Assembly: GCF_900205965.1 (NCBI RefSeq)
Contig: NZ_OAOF01000004.1
Span: forward strand, 186,001 to 250,000
DNA length: 64,000 nucleotides
Direction of reading: 5' to 3'
Origin: Lacrimispora amygdalina
GTDB lineage: Bacteria; Bacillota; Clostridia; Lachnospirales; Lachnospiraceae
Shown here: one piece after another, positions 17,921 to 26,172 of the stretch
Layout of the letters: each line of letters opens with the position of its first letter
Position numbering within the stretch: the stretch's first letter is position 1
Made by a program: the position numbers and the translations under genes
The notes under the pieces: model-generated
Databases searched by the model: none
Seen by the model: the letters and a program-made list of their open reading frames with translations, nothing else
What the model was told of the DNA's origin: nothing

Positions 17921-17951
17921 CTTAATAACCCCCTTTCCGCTTTCAGAATTA

Positions 17952-17979
17952 ATTATACTCACAAGTTCCTTCTTGTCAA
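17952..17979 (-). promoter_or_regulatory. Consensus sigma-70 promoter of the small acidic protein gene
   Basis: On the minus strand TTGACA (17974-17979) and TATAAT (17952-17957) are both perfect hexamers, separated by 16 bp. Transcription would begin near 17945, which decides the start codon of the gene at 17651-17920. Confidence 0.7.
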
Positions 17980-18007
17980 TCATGTCCCTCCATGATAGAA
18001 TCGGCTT

Positions 18008-18931
18008 ATGAAAATGATTATGAATTACCTGATTACCGAGACATCAAACGATACAACTATAGAGCGGTATCTCTTAGAGCAGGGATACTCCCAGAGCCTG
18101 ATCCGGCACTTACGCAATACGGAGAATGCAATTACAGCCGGTGGCATGGCAGTATATACCACCCACAGACTGATACCGGGGGAAGTCCTTACCATTTCCT
18201 TTCCGGAAGAGAAGAACTCAGAGAATATTATACCAAGTAAACTGCCCATTGATATTCTGTTTGAGGATGAGCATCTTCTGGTTATCAACAAAGCAGCCGG
18301 CGTTCCCATTCATCCGTCACAGGGAAATTACGACAACACCCTGGCCAATGGTCTGGCTTACTATTTTAAGGAGAAGCAGATGCCATTTACCTTTCGTGCA
18401 ATCAACCGGCTGGACCGGGATACCACCGGTCTTTTAATTATCGCAAAAAATCCTTTAAGCGCATGTATTCTGTCTGAAATGGTGAAAAAGCATGAGATCC
18501 GCAGACGGTATCTGGCCGTTGTTTCGGGAGAGCTTCCTATGGAAGGCACCATCGATTCCCCCATTGCCAGAGCACATGATTCTACAATAGAACGGTGTGT
18601 GGACCCGGTTCTTGGTGATCCGGCAAGAACATTTTTTCAGCGCCTTTTTTATGATCCTGTGACCGGACATTCCCTTGCAGGCATTCGGCTGGAGACAGGA
18701 CGCACCCACCAGATCCGGGTTCATCTAAAATCCATCGGACACCCTTTGCCAGGTGATTTTTTATATAATCCGGATTACCGCTATATAAAGCGGCAGGCTC
18801 TCCATTCCTTCCGGCTGGACTTTATCCACCCTGTCACCAGAGTCCGGCTTCATTTTGAAGCACCCCTTCCGGAAGATATGCAGTTTCCTGGTATTACATC
18901 CACCGAAGGCCTTTGGGATAATGATTTTTAA
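18008..18931 (+). CDS. RluA family pseudouridine synthase
   Basis: A 307-residue enzyme that isomerises uridine to pseudouridine in rRNA or tRNA. Residues about 20-75 look like the S4-type RNA-binding segment. The catalytic motif NRLDRDTTGLLI (Asp in HRLDxxTSG-type motif) lies near residue 135; GRTHQIRVHLKSIGHPLPGD near 235 is the second family signature. The first codon ATG is at 18008, but nearby ATGs at 18014 and 18020 are also possible because no strong ribosome site precedes any of them. It is divergent from the small acidic gene and its last 38 bp overlap the convergent methyltransferase gene. Confidence 0.92.
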   Translation: MKMIMNYLITETSNDTTIERYLLEQGYSQSLIRHLRNTENAITAGGMAVYTTHRLIPGEVLTISFPEEKNSENIIPSKLPIDILFEDEHLLVINKAAGVPIHPSQGNYDNTLANGLAYYFKEKQMPFTFRAINRLDRDTTGLLIIAKNPLSACILSEMVKKHEIRRRYLAVVSGELPMEGTIDSPIARAHDSTIERCVDPVLGDPARTFFQRLFYDPVTGHSLAGIRLETGRTHQIRVHLKSIGHPLPGDFLYNPDYRYIKRQALHSFRLDFIHPVTRVRLHFEAPLPEDMQFPGITSTEGLWDNDF

Positions 18932-20297
18932 GAATGCTGCCAGCCAGTTTTGCAAAACCAATGGAATATCCATCTGCTTCAACCAGCACCCAGCCCTTAC
19001 CATTTAGCTTCGACGGCCAGGGTACAGGTTCCTGAAGCGTATGGCCTTTTAAATATTTCACCATATCTTCCTGATCTGCCGGTATGTTGACCCATTGAAG
19101 AACTGCTTCTTTTTTCAGGGAAAGTGCCAGTGCATGGGAAGGCTTAAACCGGTTCTTTTTTATGGTTCCCATGTGAAGTCCCGGACGAATCACTTTGATC
19201 CCTTTTAAATCAATCATTTCCGGCGGAAGAAGGTAAAGCTGTTCCCCAAAGAGGATATACTCGTTCCGGTTTAGAAAATCATCCGGTTTTACCAGGAAAT
19301 CCTTTAAAAACGCCTCAACTTCTTTCCAGACAGATTTATCTTTTAAATAAGAAGGATAAATCTGCTTTTTCTCCAGACAATCACCCTCTTCTTTTGTCAG
19401 AACTGCCAGAAAATGCCCCTCCCCCTCTGACTTATGCGGCCAGATGCGGTATGTCTTATCAAGCGTCTTTGTTCCTGCTTTGCTCCATAAAGCACAACCT
19501 CGGGATAATCCCGGACGTTCCCCCCTGTCTGCAATGGAAAATTCAGGATGTGACAGCAAAAATTCCTCAATCACCTGCTCATTTTCCTCCGGCGAAAACG
19601 TGCAGGTAGAATAAACCATGGTTCCCCCAGGCTTTAACATCGAAGCTGCATGAAAAAGAATCTCATTCTGCCTTTTTGCACATGCCGTTACATGATCCGG
19701 ACTCCATTCCAGTCTGGCAGCCTCATCTTTACGGAACATTCCTTCCCCCGAACAGGGCGCATCCACCACAATCCGGTCAAAGAACCCAGGGAATTTAAGA
19801 GCGAGCGAGCGGGAATCTTCGTTGGTAACGACGGCATTCACCACTCCCATCCGTTCTACATTCTGAGCCAGTATTTTTGCTCTGGCAGGGTGAATCTCAT
19901 TGCTTAAAAGGAACCCTTCTCCTTTCAATCTTCCTGCAATGTGAGTCGTTTTTCCTCCTGGCGCCGCACATAAATCCAGAATCTTTTCTCCCGGCTTCGG
20001 ATCGAGAAGCTCTGTCACAGCCATGGCACTGGGTTCCTGAATATAATAAACACCGGCTTCATGATAGGCATGCTTTCCCGGCCGCTGACCGGCCTGATAG
20101 TAAAAACCTTCTGATGCCCAGGGAACCGGCTCTAATAAAAAAGGAGAATTCCTGAAAAATTCCCGTGGGTCTGCCTTTATAGGATTGATCCTAAGCCCCA
20201 AAGCCCGGTCATCTTCATAGCTTTTAAAGAAAGCATCCGCTTCTTCCCCCAGCAGTCCTTTCATCTTTTCCATAAATGTTTCCGGTAACTGAATCAT
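18894..20297 (-). CDS. NOL1/NOP2/Sun family rRNA cytosine-5 methyltransferase (RsmF/YebU-like)
   Basis: A 467-residue SAM-dependent RNA methyltransferase. LDLCAAPGGKTTHIA near residue 110 is the SAM-binding motif. VVDAPCSGEGMFRKD near 180 and YSTCTFSPEENE near 235 carry the two cysteines used to form and release the cytosine adduct. The C-terminal about 170 residues match the RsmF-type PUA-like extension. The overlap of its 3' end with the pseudouridine synthase gene on the other strand (18894-18931) is short and both frames are intact. The exact rRNA position modified cannot be read from sequence. Confidence 0.9.
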   Translation of the reverse strand: MIQLPETFMEKMKGLLGEEADAFFKSYEDDRALGLRINPIKADPREFFRNSPFLLEPVPWASEGFYYQAGQRPGKHAYHEAGVYYIQEPSAMAVTELLDPKPGEKILDLCAAPGGKTTHIAGRLKGEGFLLSNEIHPARAKILAQNVERMGVVNAVVTNEDSRSLALKFPGFFDRIVVDAPCSGEGMFRKDEAARLEWSPDHVTACAKRQNEILFHAASMLKPGGTMVYSTCTFSPEENEQVIEEFLLSHPEFSIADRGERPGLSRGCALWSKAGTKTLDKTYRIWPHKSEGEGHFLAVLTKEEGDCLEKKQIYPSYLKDKSVWKEVEAFLKDFLVKPDDFLNRNEYILFGEQLYLLPPEMIDLKGIKVIRPGLHMGTIKKNRFKPSHALALSLKKEAVLQWVNIPADQEDMVKYLKGHTLQEPVPWPSKLNGKGWVLVEADGYSIGFAKLAGSILKNHYPKGLRWM

Positions 20298-20372
20298 ATT
20301 TATTCCTCATAATTTTCTGTTATTTTTTTAAGTTTGTGGCAAACTAATGGGAGAAACACCGGGAGGTGCCAT

Positions 20373-20948
20373 ATGACTTTTTTAACTATAACCGCTTATT
20401 TTATCATCCCTGTTTATACCATTCTGTTTGCCTGGGGAACCAACTGGTTCACGCTTAATTTTTCCATTCTCGGTAGTCTGGCGGACAGAAAAAACTTATT
20501 TCTTCTTTGGGGTATTATTGTTGGTACGTATTTCTATTATGTATTAAAAAGGATTATCCGCACACTTCCCAGAAATAAAAAGGAGAAGGCATTTACAACT
20601 TTAGCCCTCATGCTTCTGGCTCTGGCCGTCACAACTCCCTATCTGCCTGATACCCGGCCTTTTCATGCAGTGCTTCACGTAGTATTGTCGTTTGCAGCTT
20701 CCATCTCCCTGCTTCTAAGTCTGTTTCTGGTGATCTGGAAGCTATACTGTATGAACCGGACCGCCTATCGTCTTTATTTCGTAAGTCTGCTGTTAATCAC
20801 TGCGGTCTGTGCAGTCCTTTTTTTTCTGACCGGTATTGTCAGCACCGCTCTTGAGATCTTCTTTATTCTGTCAAGCACCTTCTTACTCCGCAGGCTTTAC
20901 GGGAAGGTATGCAGTCCGGGTATCCTGTGGAAATACCAAAAGTTTTGA
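20373..20948 (+). CDS. Small integral membrane protein, unknown function
   Basis: 191 residues from the ATG at 20373, chosen because GGGAGGTG lies just upstream and translation then begins directly with a hydrophobic helix; an in-frame ATG 13 codons earlier lacks a ribosome site. There are about six predicted membrane helices, separated by short basic loops (LKRIIRTLPRNKKEK), and no soluble domain. I do not recognise the family. It stands alone between the methyltransferase gene (divergent) and yedF (convergent), with a stem-loop at its 3' end. Confidence 0.6.
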   Translation: MTFLTITAYFIIPVYTILFAWGTNWFTLNFSILGSLADRKNLFLLWGIIVGTYFYYVLKRIIRTLPRNKKEKAFTTLALMLLALAVTTPYLPDTRPFHAVLHVVLSFAASISLLLSLFLVIWKLYCMNRTAYRLYFVSLLLITAVCAVLFFLTGIVSTALEIFFILSSTFLLRRLYGKVCSPGILWKYQKF

Positions 20949-20958
20949 CAATAAAGGG

Positions 20959-20995
20959 AAATGTCCGTAAGACCACCAATCTCTTACGGGCATTT
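20959..20995. terminator. Stem-loop between convergent genes (bidirectional terminator)
   Basis: A 14-bp stem (20959-20972 with 20982-20995) with one G-T wobble encloses a 9-base loop. The arms end in AAA/TTT. It lies between the membrane protein and yedF, which converge, so it can act in both directions. The T tract is short. Confidence 0.6.
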
Positions 20996-21017
20996 GCATC
21001 TTACGATTCCTCTGTTA

Positions 21018-21632
21018 TCACGGCCTGAGAACGGAACGTGCCCCTGCCATTTTTTCTGTTATCTCATACATGTTTGTCACTGATCCAACCTTCAGTTTTT
21101 CTGATATACCATAAAAATTCAGACAGGTGCCACAGGTTAATATCTCTACCCCCTGCGCTTCCAGCGTCTTTAGATCCTCCAGAGACTGGGACCCCTCGGT
21201 TGAAAGCCAGGCCCCTCCATTATAAAGCAGTATGGTTTCAGGCAGTTCCTCCAGCTGTGTCAGGGCATATACAAACCCTTTCATCAGGATTCGGCCAAGT
21301 TCTTCACTCCCGGTTCCCATCTGATCAGAGGAAAGCACAACTACCAGACCTTTTTTGCGGCTGTCCGGAATGCATTCGTCCTGCGATACAGTATCATCTT
21401 CATGCAGTTCCCCGTTTTCCATATGAAACAGTATCTGATATTCATTTTCTGAAAGCTTCCTGGATTCAGACCTCAGACCGGAATAATTCCCCAGTTTCAC
21501 TACATTCTGAACTGCAATTTCATTGTCAACAAGAATGGTCAAAGTCCCCTGAGACATCCCCTTCATGGCTTCCTTTGTCTTTATCACCGGCTGGGGACAC
21601 GTAAGACCTCTGGCATCAACTGTCTTATCCAT
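21018..21632 (-). CDS. yedF: YedF: TusA-like plus DsrE-like sulfurtransferase, selenium-linked family
   Basis: 204 residues from the ATG at 21632, where AGGAGATGG precedes the start and the protein begins with the TusA motif MDKTVDARGLTCPQPV. Residues 1-72 are a TusA/SirA domain with the active Cys in the CPQP motif; residues about 95-200 are a DsrE-like domain ending LTCGTCLNFYGISEKL. The two-domain form is the TIGR family called YedF, often found with selenium metabolism. No selA, selB, selD or tRNA-Sec is present here, so the link to selenium rests on family knowledge only. Confidence 0.88.
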   Translation of the reverse strand: MDKTVDARGLTCPQPVIKTKEAMKGMSQGTLTILVDNEIAVQNVVKLGNYSGLRSESRKLSENEYQILFHMENGELHEDDTVSQDECIPDSRKKGLVVVLSSDQMGTGSEELGRILMKGFVYALTQLEELPETILLYNGGAWLSTEGSQSLEDLKTLEAQGVEILTCGTCLNFYGISEKLKVGSVTNMYEITEKMAGARSVLRP

Positions 21633-21727
21633 ACTTCCATCTCCTATTCTTCTATACAATAAAATCAAAAGCCGGGACCGGCTCCATATCCCGGACCTTT
21701 CCCGACTTTTCACTCTTCATTTTCTTA

Positions 21728-22063
21728 TTACTCTTCTTCGTCTTCGCCAACCAGTTCATCGTATTCTGCTTCATCTAACAACTGATCAAACGCATCTGCT
21801 ACGATCTCATATTCATCGTCATCTTCGATATTTTCAAGATTTGGCTGTCCGTCTTCTTTTTCGGAATAGCGATACAGATAAACTTCTCCTTCTTCTGCTT
21901 CAGCGCCTTCCATAGGGAGCAGAGCAATATAATCTCTCTCAGCTGCTGTGAAAATTGTAAGTACGACGCACTCCAGTTCCGATCCATCATCCAGGGTCAG
22001 TGTCACTGTCATCTCCTCCTGGGGTTCCATATCATCGCGCTCTAAATTAGGATCCTGTGCCAT
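21728..22063 (-). CDS. DUF1292 domain protein
   Basis: A 111-residue, very acidic protein. The N-terminal half has the DUF1292 pattern, MTVTLTLDDGSELECVVL and YIALLPMEG, followed by YLYRYSE; the C-terminal 40 residues are mostly Asp and Glu. Family members are widespread in Firmicutes and their function is not known. There is a GGTGT/ACACC inverted repeat at 22097-22112 in its upstream region. It is about 95 bp before yedF on the same strand and could share a transcript with it. Confidence 0.85.
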   Translation of the reverse strand: MAQDPNLERDDMEPQEEMTVTLTLDDGSELECVVLTIFTAAERDYIALLPMEGAEAEEGEVYLYRYSEKEDGQPNLENIEDDDEYEIVADAFDQLLDEAEYDELVGEDEEE

Positions 22064-22160
22064 CCTGTTACCTCTCTTTTTCTATCTTAATATTATGGTG
22101 TATGTTAACACCTTTCTCCACTCTATCAGACAATCCGGCAAAAATCAAGGTATTTTGTCG

Positions 22161-22685
22161 TTAATATTCAATTCCCCTTCTGGCATTTATTCCCCGGTCA
22201 TACGGATGCTTTATCTTTTTAATCTCTGACACATAATCCGCCTGTAAAAGCAGCCTTTCAGAAGGATTTCTGCCAGTGAGTACTACCTCCAGTTTCTCTG
22301 GTCTGTCAGCGAGGAACCGAAGCACCTGATCCTCATTTACCAGTCCATAATTACACACAGCCATGATCTCATCCAACACCAGCAGATCAAAGGATTCATC
22401 TGCCGCTTTCTTTAGCGTGGTATCAAGAAGTCCGGAATAATAAATACCGGCAGCTGTTTTTTGCTCTTTAGTCATGTTGGTAAAAAAACCAAAGCTCTGT
22501 TCACAGGGAATGACTGTGATACCAGACAGTGTGCCAAGTGCAATTACCTCACCTGAATGATCGGTCTTGAGAAAACGGGCAATCAGCACCTTTTTATCAC
22601 AGCCGCTGGCGCGGACTGCCAGGCCCACAGCAGCGGTGGTTTTTCCTTTTCCATCTCCGCAGTAAATGTGTACACAAGATTCCAT
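22161..22685 (-). CDS. cobO: Cob(I)yrinic acid a,c-diamide adenosyltransferase (CobO/BtuR type)
   Basis: A 174-residue P-loop enzyme that transfers the adenosyl group of ATP to reduced corrinoids, the last activating step towards coenzyme B12. The P-loop GDGKGKTTAA lies at residues 10-19; LLVLDEIMAVCNYGLV and VVLTGRNPSERLL are family hallmarks. Length is normal. It sits 16 bp after the helicase gene on the same strand, with no other cobalamin gene in the window, so it may serve salvage of imported corrinoids. Confidence 0.92.
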   Translation of the reverse strand: MESCVHIYCGDGKGKTTAAVGLAVRASGCDKKVLIARFLKTDHSGEVIALGTLSGITVIPCEQSFGFFTNMTKEQKTAAGIYYSGLLDTTLKKAADESFDLLVLDEIMAVCNYGLVNEDQVLRFLADRPEKLEVVLTGRNPSERLLLQADYVSEIKKIKHPYDRGINARRGIEY

Positions 22686-22701
22686 AAAATCCGTATCCTC
22701 C

Positions 22702-24546
22702 TTAATTTTTTTCCAGATACTCTCTTATAAAGCGGGATACCTCCTGCTTCTTGCCATATCGTTCCCTGACGTAGTTGATATGAAGCCGCTCCTTTGCTCT
22801 CGTCATGGCTACATAAAACATCCTCCGTTCCTCTTCTAAATCAGCCGTAAGAACCGCTTTTTGATGAGGCGTCACCCCTTCATTGGCATCTGGAATATAA
22901 ACTATTTTGTATTCCAGTCCCTTGGAGCTGTGCATCGTCATGAGCGCCACACCTTCTCCCTTAGTCTGCCCTGACTTTGCTCGGTTGTTAAGCTCTTCTC
23001 CATATTCCTTCATATGCAAAAGCCACTGTTCAAACGAAGCAAAACCTGCGGCACTTTCCTGAAGCTGGTCCGCCACCTCTAAAAGCTCCTCCGGCTTCAT
23101 CCTGCGGTACTGGGCATATTCTTTCAGATAATCATCGTACCCCACCGCTTTCCTGATATAATTAACAGCTGCAACAGGTGCCATATTTTTAATCATTCGC
23201 AAATCATATTCCAGCTGTTCCACCCGCTCCACCATAAACCCCCGGTCCTGATAGAAGGATTTTACCGACTCCCAGTTTACAGGATTCCCTTCCAGAGAAT
23301 CCCTGCTGATGTAGCGGTTAGGCCGGTTGATGATCTGGAGAACGTTGGCCCTCTGGCAGTCTCCCCGGGCGGTTTTCATGTAGGAAACCAGGTTCCCGGC
23401 AATCCAGTGATCATATAAATTGGGAACGGAATCTCTGGTAGTAAACGGTACATTGTATTCCATAAATTTCTCAATTAGCAATCTTGGTCCCAGATTTGTC
23501 CGGTATAACACAGCGATATCGTTCAGTCCATACCCCGCTTTTACATAATCCAGAATCTCCCTGACAATTTCCATGGTTTCTTCCTGAGGATCTGTCCACA
23601 TTCTGGTAATCACCGGCTTTCCTGGTCCTTGTCTGGTGATGATATTTTTAGTAAAACGCATCTGGTTGTGGGCAATCAGCTTTCCTGCAGTTTCCACGAT
23701 ATCTCTGGTGCTTCTGTAATTGATATTTAACAGTACCTTCTTCGTATTTTTATAATCCTTTTCAAAACCCAGCATAATTTCCGGCTTTGCTCCCCGAAAC
23801 CGGTAGATGGACTGGTCATCATCTCCCACAATAAAAAGGTTGTCCTCAGGAGCTGCAAGCATGCGGACAATTTCATATTGTACCCGGTTAATATCCTGAA
23901 ACTCATCAATCAGGATATACCGGTATTTCCTCTGCCATGCCGAAAGGATATCCTTTCTCTGGGTAAATAACTCATGGCACATCACAAGCATATCATCAAA
24001 ATCAATTAAATTGGCTTTTCTCAGCCTGTCTTCATAGCCCTGATAAAGCTGTTTAAACGTCTCCTCCGAACAGTTTTTGGAATAATAATGATCCAGCGGA
24101 ATCATATCCCCTTTCACGGAACTGATTTCCGTCAGAATGGAGGCCACAAACTCACTCTCATCCTCTACCTCCACTTCCCGCCGGTCCATCTCTTCTTTAA
24201 CAAACCGGACTTTCTGGTCTTCCCTTATGATATTCCTGGCATCATAGTGGTAAGCAAATTTAAGAATACGGAAAAATACGGAATGAAATGTTCCAAAACT
24301 GACAAAGGGCGCAGGATCTCCCATTAAGGCATCAAACCGCTCTTTCATCTCCGTGGCTGCTGCCTTGGTAAATGTAATCACCAGAATGCTGGATGGGTCC
24401 ACTTTGTACTCCTCAATCAGATGGCAGACCCGGTGTGTGATGGTAAAGGTTTTTCCGGATCCCGGCCCTGCCAGCACCAGCATCGGCCCATTCCGGTGAA
24501 GAATTGCTTCTTTCTGGGCGCCTTCATAAGTCACTTGTTGTTTCAT
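22702..24546 (-). CDS. UvrD/PcrA-like superfamily I DNA helicase
   Basis: 614 residues from the ATG at 24546, chosen because GGAGG lies 5 bases upstream. Walker A AGPGSGKT is at residues 26-33; motif II reads LIDEFQDINR, motif III FIVGDDDQSIYRFRGA, and the C-terminal half contains LMTMHSSKGLEYKIVYIPD and FYVAMTRAKERL. These are the UvrD/Rep motifs of 3'-5' DNA helicases used in repair. It is shorter than PcrA (about 720-740) and lacks the long C-terminal tail, so it is better called a UvrD-like helicase than PcrA. It is likely co-transcribed with cobO. Confidence 0.9.
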   Translation of the reverse strand: MKQQVTYEGAQKEAILHRNGPMLVLAGPGSGKTFTITHRVCHLIEEYKVDPSSILVITFTKAAATEMKERFDALMGDPAPFVSFGTFHSVFFRILKFAYHYDARNIIREDQKVRFVKEEMDRREVEVEDESEFVASILTEISSVKGDMIPLDHYYSKNCSEETFKQLYQGYEDRLRKANLIDFDDMLVMCHELFTQRKDILSAWQRKYRYILIDEFQDINRVQYEIVRMLAAPEDNLFIVGDDDQSIYRFRGAKPEIMLGFEKDYKNTKKVLLNINYRSTRDIVETAGKLIAHNQMRFTKNIITRQGPGKPVITRMWTDPQEETMEIVREILDYVKAGYGLNDIAVLYRTNLGPRLLIEKFMEYNVPFTTRDSVPNLYDHWIAGNLVSYMKTARGDCQRANVLQIINRPNRYISRDSLEGNPVNWESVKSFYQDRGFMVERVEQLEYDLRMIKNMAPVAAVNYIRKAVGYDDYLKEYAQYRRMKPEELLEVADQLQESAAGFASFEQWLLHMKEYGEELNNRAKSGQTKGEGVALMTMHSSKGLEYKIVYIPDANEGVTPHQKAVLTADLEEERRMFYVAMTRAKERLHINYVRERYGKKQEVSRFIREYLEKN

Positions 24547-24616
24547 GTTATCCTCCGTCTGAAACAAAGAAACAGGAGTCCGGCCTCCGGCCTTACCCCT
24601 GCTTCTTTCTTCTTAT

Positions 24617-26077
24617 CTATAAAGTCCCTTTGCTCAAAAGTTCGATTCCTCTTCTGATTCGTTGTAAGGATTCTTCTTTTCCAAGGACCTCCATAATTTC
24701 AGTTGCACCTGCGGGAGTCATCTGCTTACCTGAAACTGCAGTGCGGATGGGCCACATCACAAAACCGGTTTTGCAGCCCTTCTCTGCAACATATGCAGAA
24801 AGTGCAACATAAAGTGCATCGTTGCTGTAATCTTCCTGCTTCTCCAGAATAGGAAGTATCTCCGTCAGCAGGGTAAGAGACGTTTCGCTGTCCGTCTTCA
24901 TCTTTTTGTTGGTATACATGGCACAATCATATTCCGGGAGTTGTTCAAAGAAATCAATATGATCCTCTATATCAGGGAATACTTCAATTCTTGTCTTAAC
25001 CATGGCTGCGATCTTTCTTAAATCAAGATCTTTTTTTATAACTGCTTTCAGATAAGGCTCTGCCATCTGATAGAACCGCTCAGCGTCCATAGATTTTAAA
25101 TACTCGCTGTTCATCCACTTCAATTTGGTCATATCGAACACAGCCGGTGACTTGCTTATATTTCTGTAGTCAAATTCCCGAACCAGTTCTTCCAGAGAAA
25201 ATATCTCCTGGTTTCCAACCGGTGACCAGCCAAGTAAGGCCACATAATTAACCACTGCCTCAGAGACAAATCCCTGTTCGATCAGATCTTCATAGGAAGC
25301 ATGTCCGCTTCTTTTGCTCAGCTTTTTATGCTCCTCATTGGTAATCAGCGGGCAATGCACATATACAGGAACTTCCCAGCCAAATGCGTCATACAGGCGG
25401 TTATATTTGGGAGAAGAGGATAAGTATTCGTTTCCTCTTACCACATGGGTGATTCCCATCAGATGATCATCCACTACATTGGCAAAATTATAGGTCGGAT
25501 ATCCATCGGACTTGATCAGAACCATATCGTCAAGCTCAGAATTATCAACGGTAATATCACCGTAAATCTCATCGTGGAATGTGGTGGTTCCATCTACCGG
25601 GTTGTTCTGGCGGATGACATAAGGCATTCCAGCCTCCAGATTCGCCTGAACCTCCTCCTTGGAAAGATGAAGGCAATGCTTGTCGTAAACCATGATCTCC
25701 TGTCCGTCGACCATTTTCTTTAAGCTGTCCAGACGTTCCTGGCTGCAGAAGCAGTAATATGCTTCCCCTTTTTCCACCAGCATTTTAGCATAATCAAGAT
25801 ACATCCCCAGAGCATGGCGCTCGCTCTGGACATAAGGGCCGACTCCGCCATCCTTATCCGGTCCTTCATCATGAACAAGTCCGGTCTCTTCCAACGTTCT
25901 ATAAATAATCTCCACAGCACCTTCGACAAACCGTTCCTGATCAGTGTCCTCGATACGAAGAAGAAAATCTCCTCCTTCATGCTTTGCAATCAGGTACGCA
26001 TACATGGCAGTTCTTAAATTCCCTACGTGCATACGGCCTGTGGGGCTTGGGGCATATCTGGTTCTAATTCGATTCAT
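24617..26077 (-). CDS. gltX: Glutamyl-tRNA synthetase
   Basis: 486 residues from the ATG at 26077; AGGAG lies upstream and the protein then begins [14 protein letters not shown], the conserved class I start. The HIGH-like motif is HVGN at 17-20 and the KMSKS-like motif is KLSKR near residue 250. It charges tRNA-Glu with glutamate. Length fits bacterial GltX. Whether it also charges tRNA-Gln (non-discriminating) depends on the presence of GatCAB and GlnRS elsewhere. It converges with nothing: the class A PBP is upstream on the same strand with a 95-bp gap. Confidence 0.94.
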   Translation of the reverse strand: MNRIRTRYAPSPTGRMHVGNLRTAMYAYLIAKHEGGDFLLRIEDTDQERFVEGAVEIIYRTLEETGLVHDEGPDKDGGVGPYVQSERHALGMYLDYAKMLVEKGEAYYCFCSQERLDSLKKMVDGQEIMVYDKHCLHLSKEEVQANLEAGMPYVIRQNNPVDGTTTFHDEIYGDITVDNSELDDMVLIKSDGYPTYNFANVVDDHLMGITHVVRGNEYLSSSPKYNRLYDAFGWEVPVYVHCPLITNEEHKKLSKRSGHASYEDLIEQGFVSEAVVNYVALLGWSPVGNQEIFSLEELVREFDYRNISKSPAVFDMTKLKWMNSEYLKSMDAERFYQMAEPYLKAVIKKDLDLRKIAAMVKTRIEVFPDIEDHIDFFEQLPEYDCAMYTNKKMKTDSETSLTLLTEILPILEKQEDYSNDALYVALSAYVAEKGCKTGFVMWPIRTAVSGKQMTPAGATEIMEVLGKEESLQRIRRGIELLSKGTL

Positions 26078-26172
26078 TATAAACACACTCCTATATCTTC
26101 ATTCTCGTGATGTTTCAGACAAACTTCATTATATAACGAACAATTGGAAAAAACAATGACTTCCCTGTATTT

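Noticed and set aside
21018-21632. Selenium utilisation locus
   Set aside because: YedF alone is not enough: no selA, selB, selD or tRNA-Sec is present and no in-frame TGA was needed for any gene.
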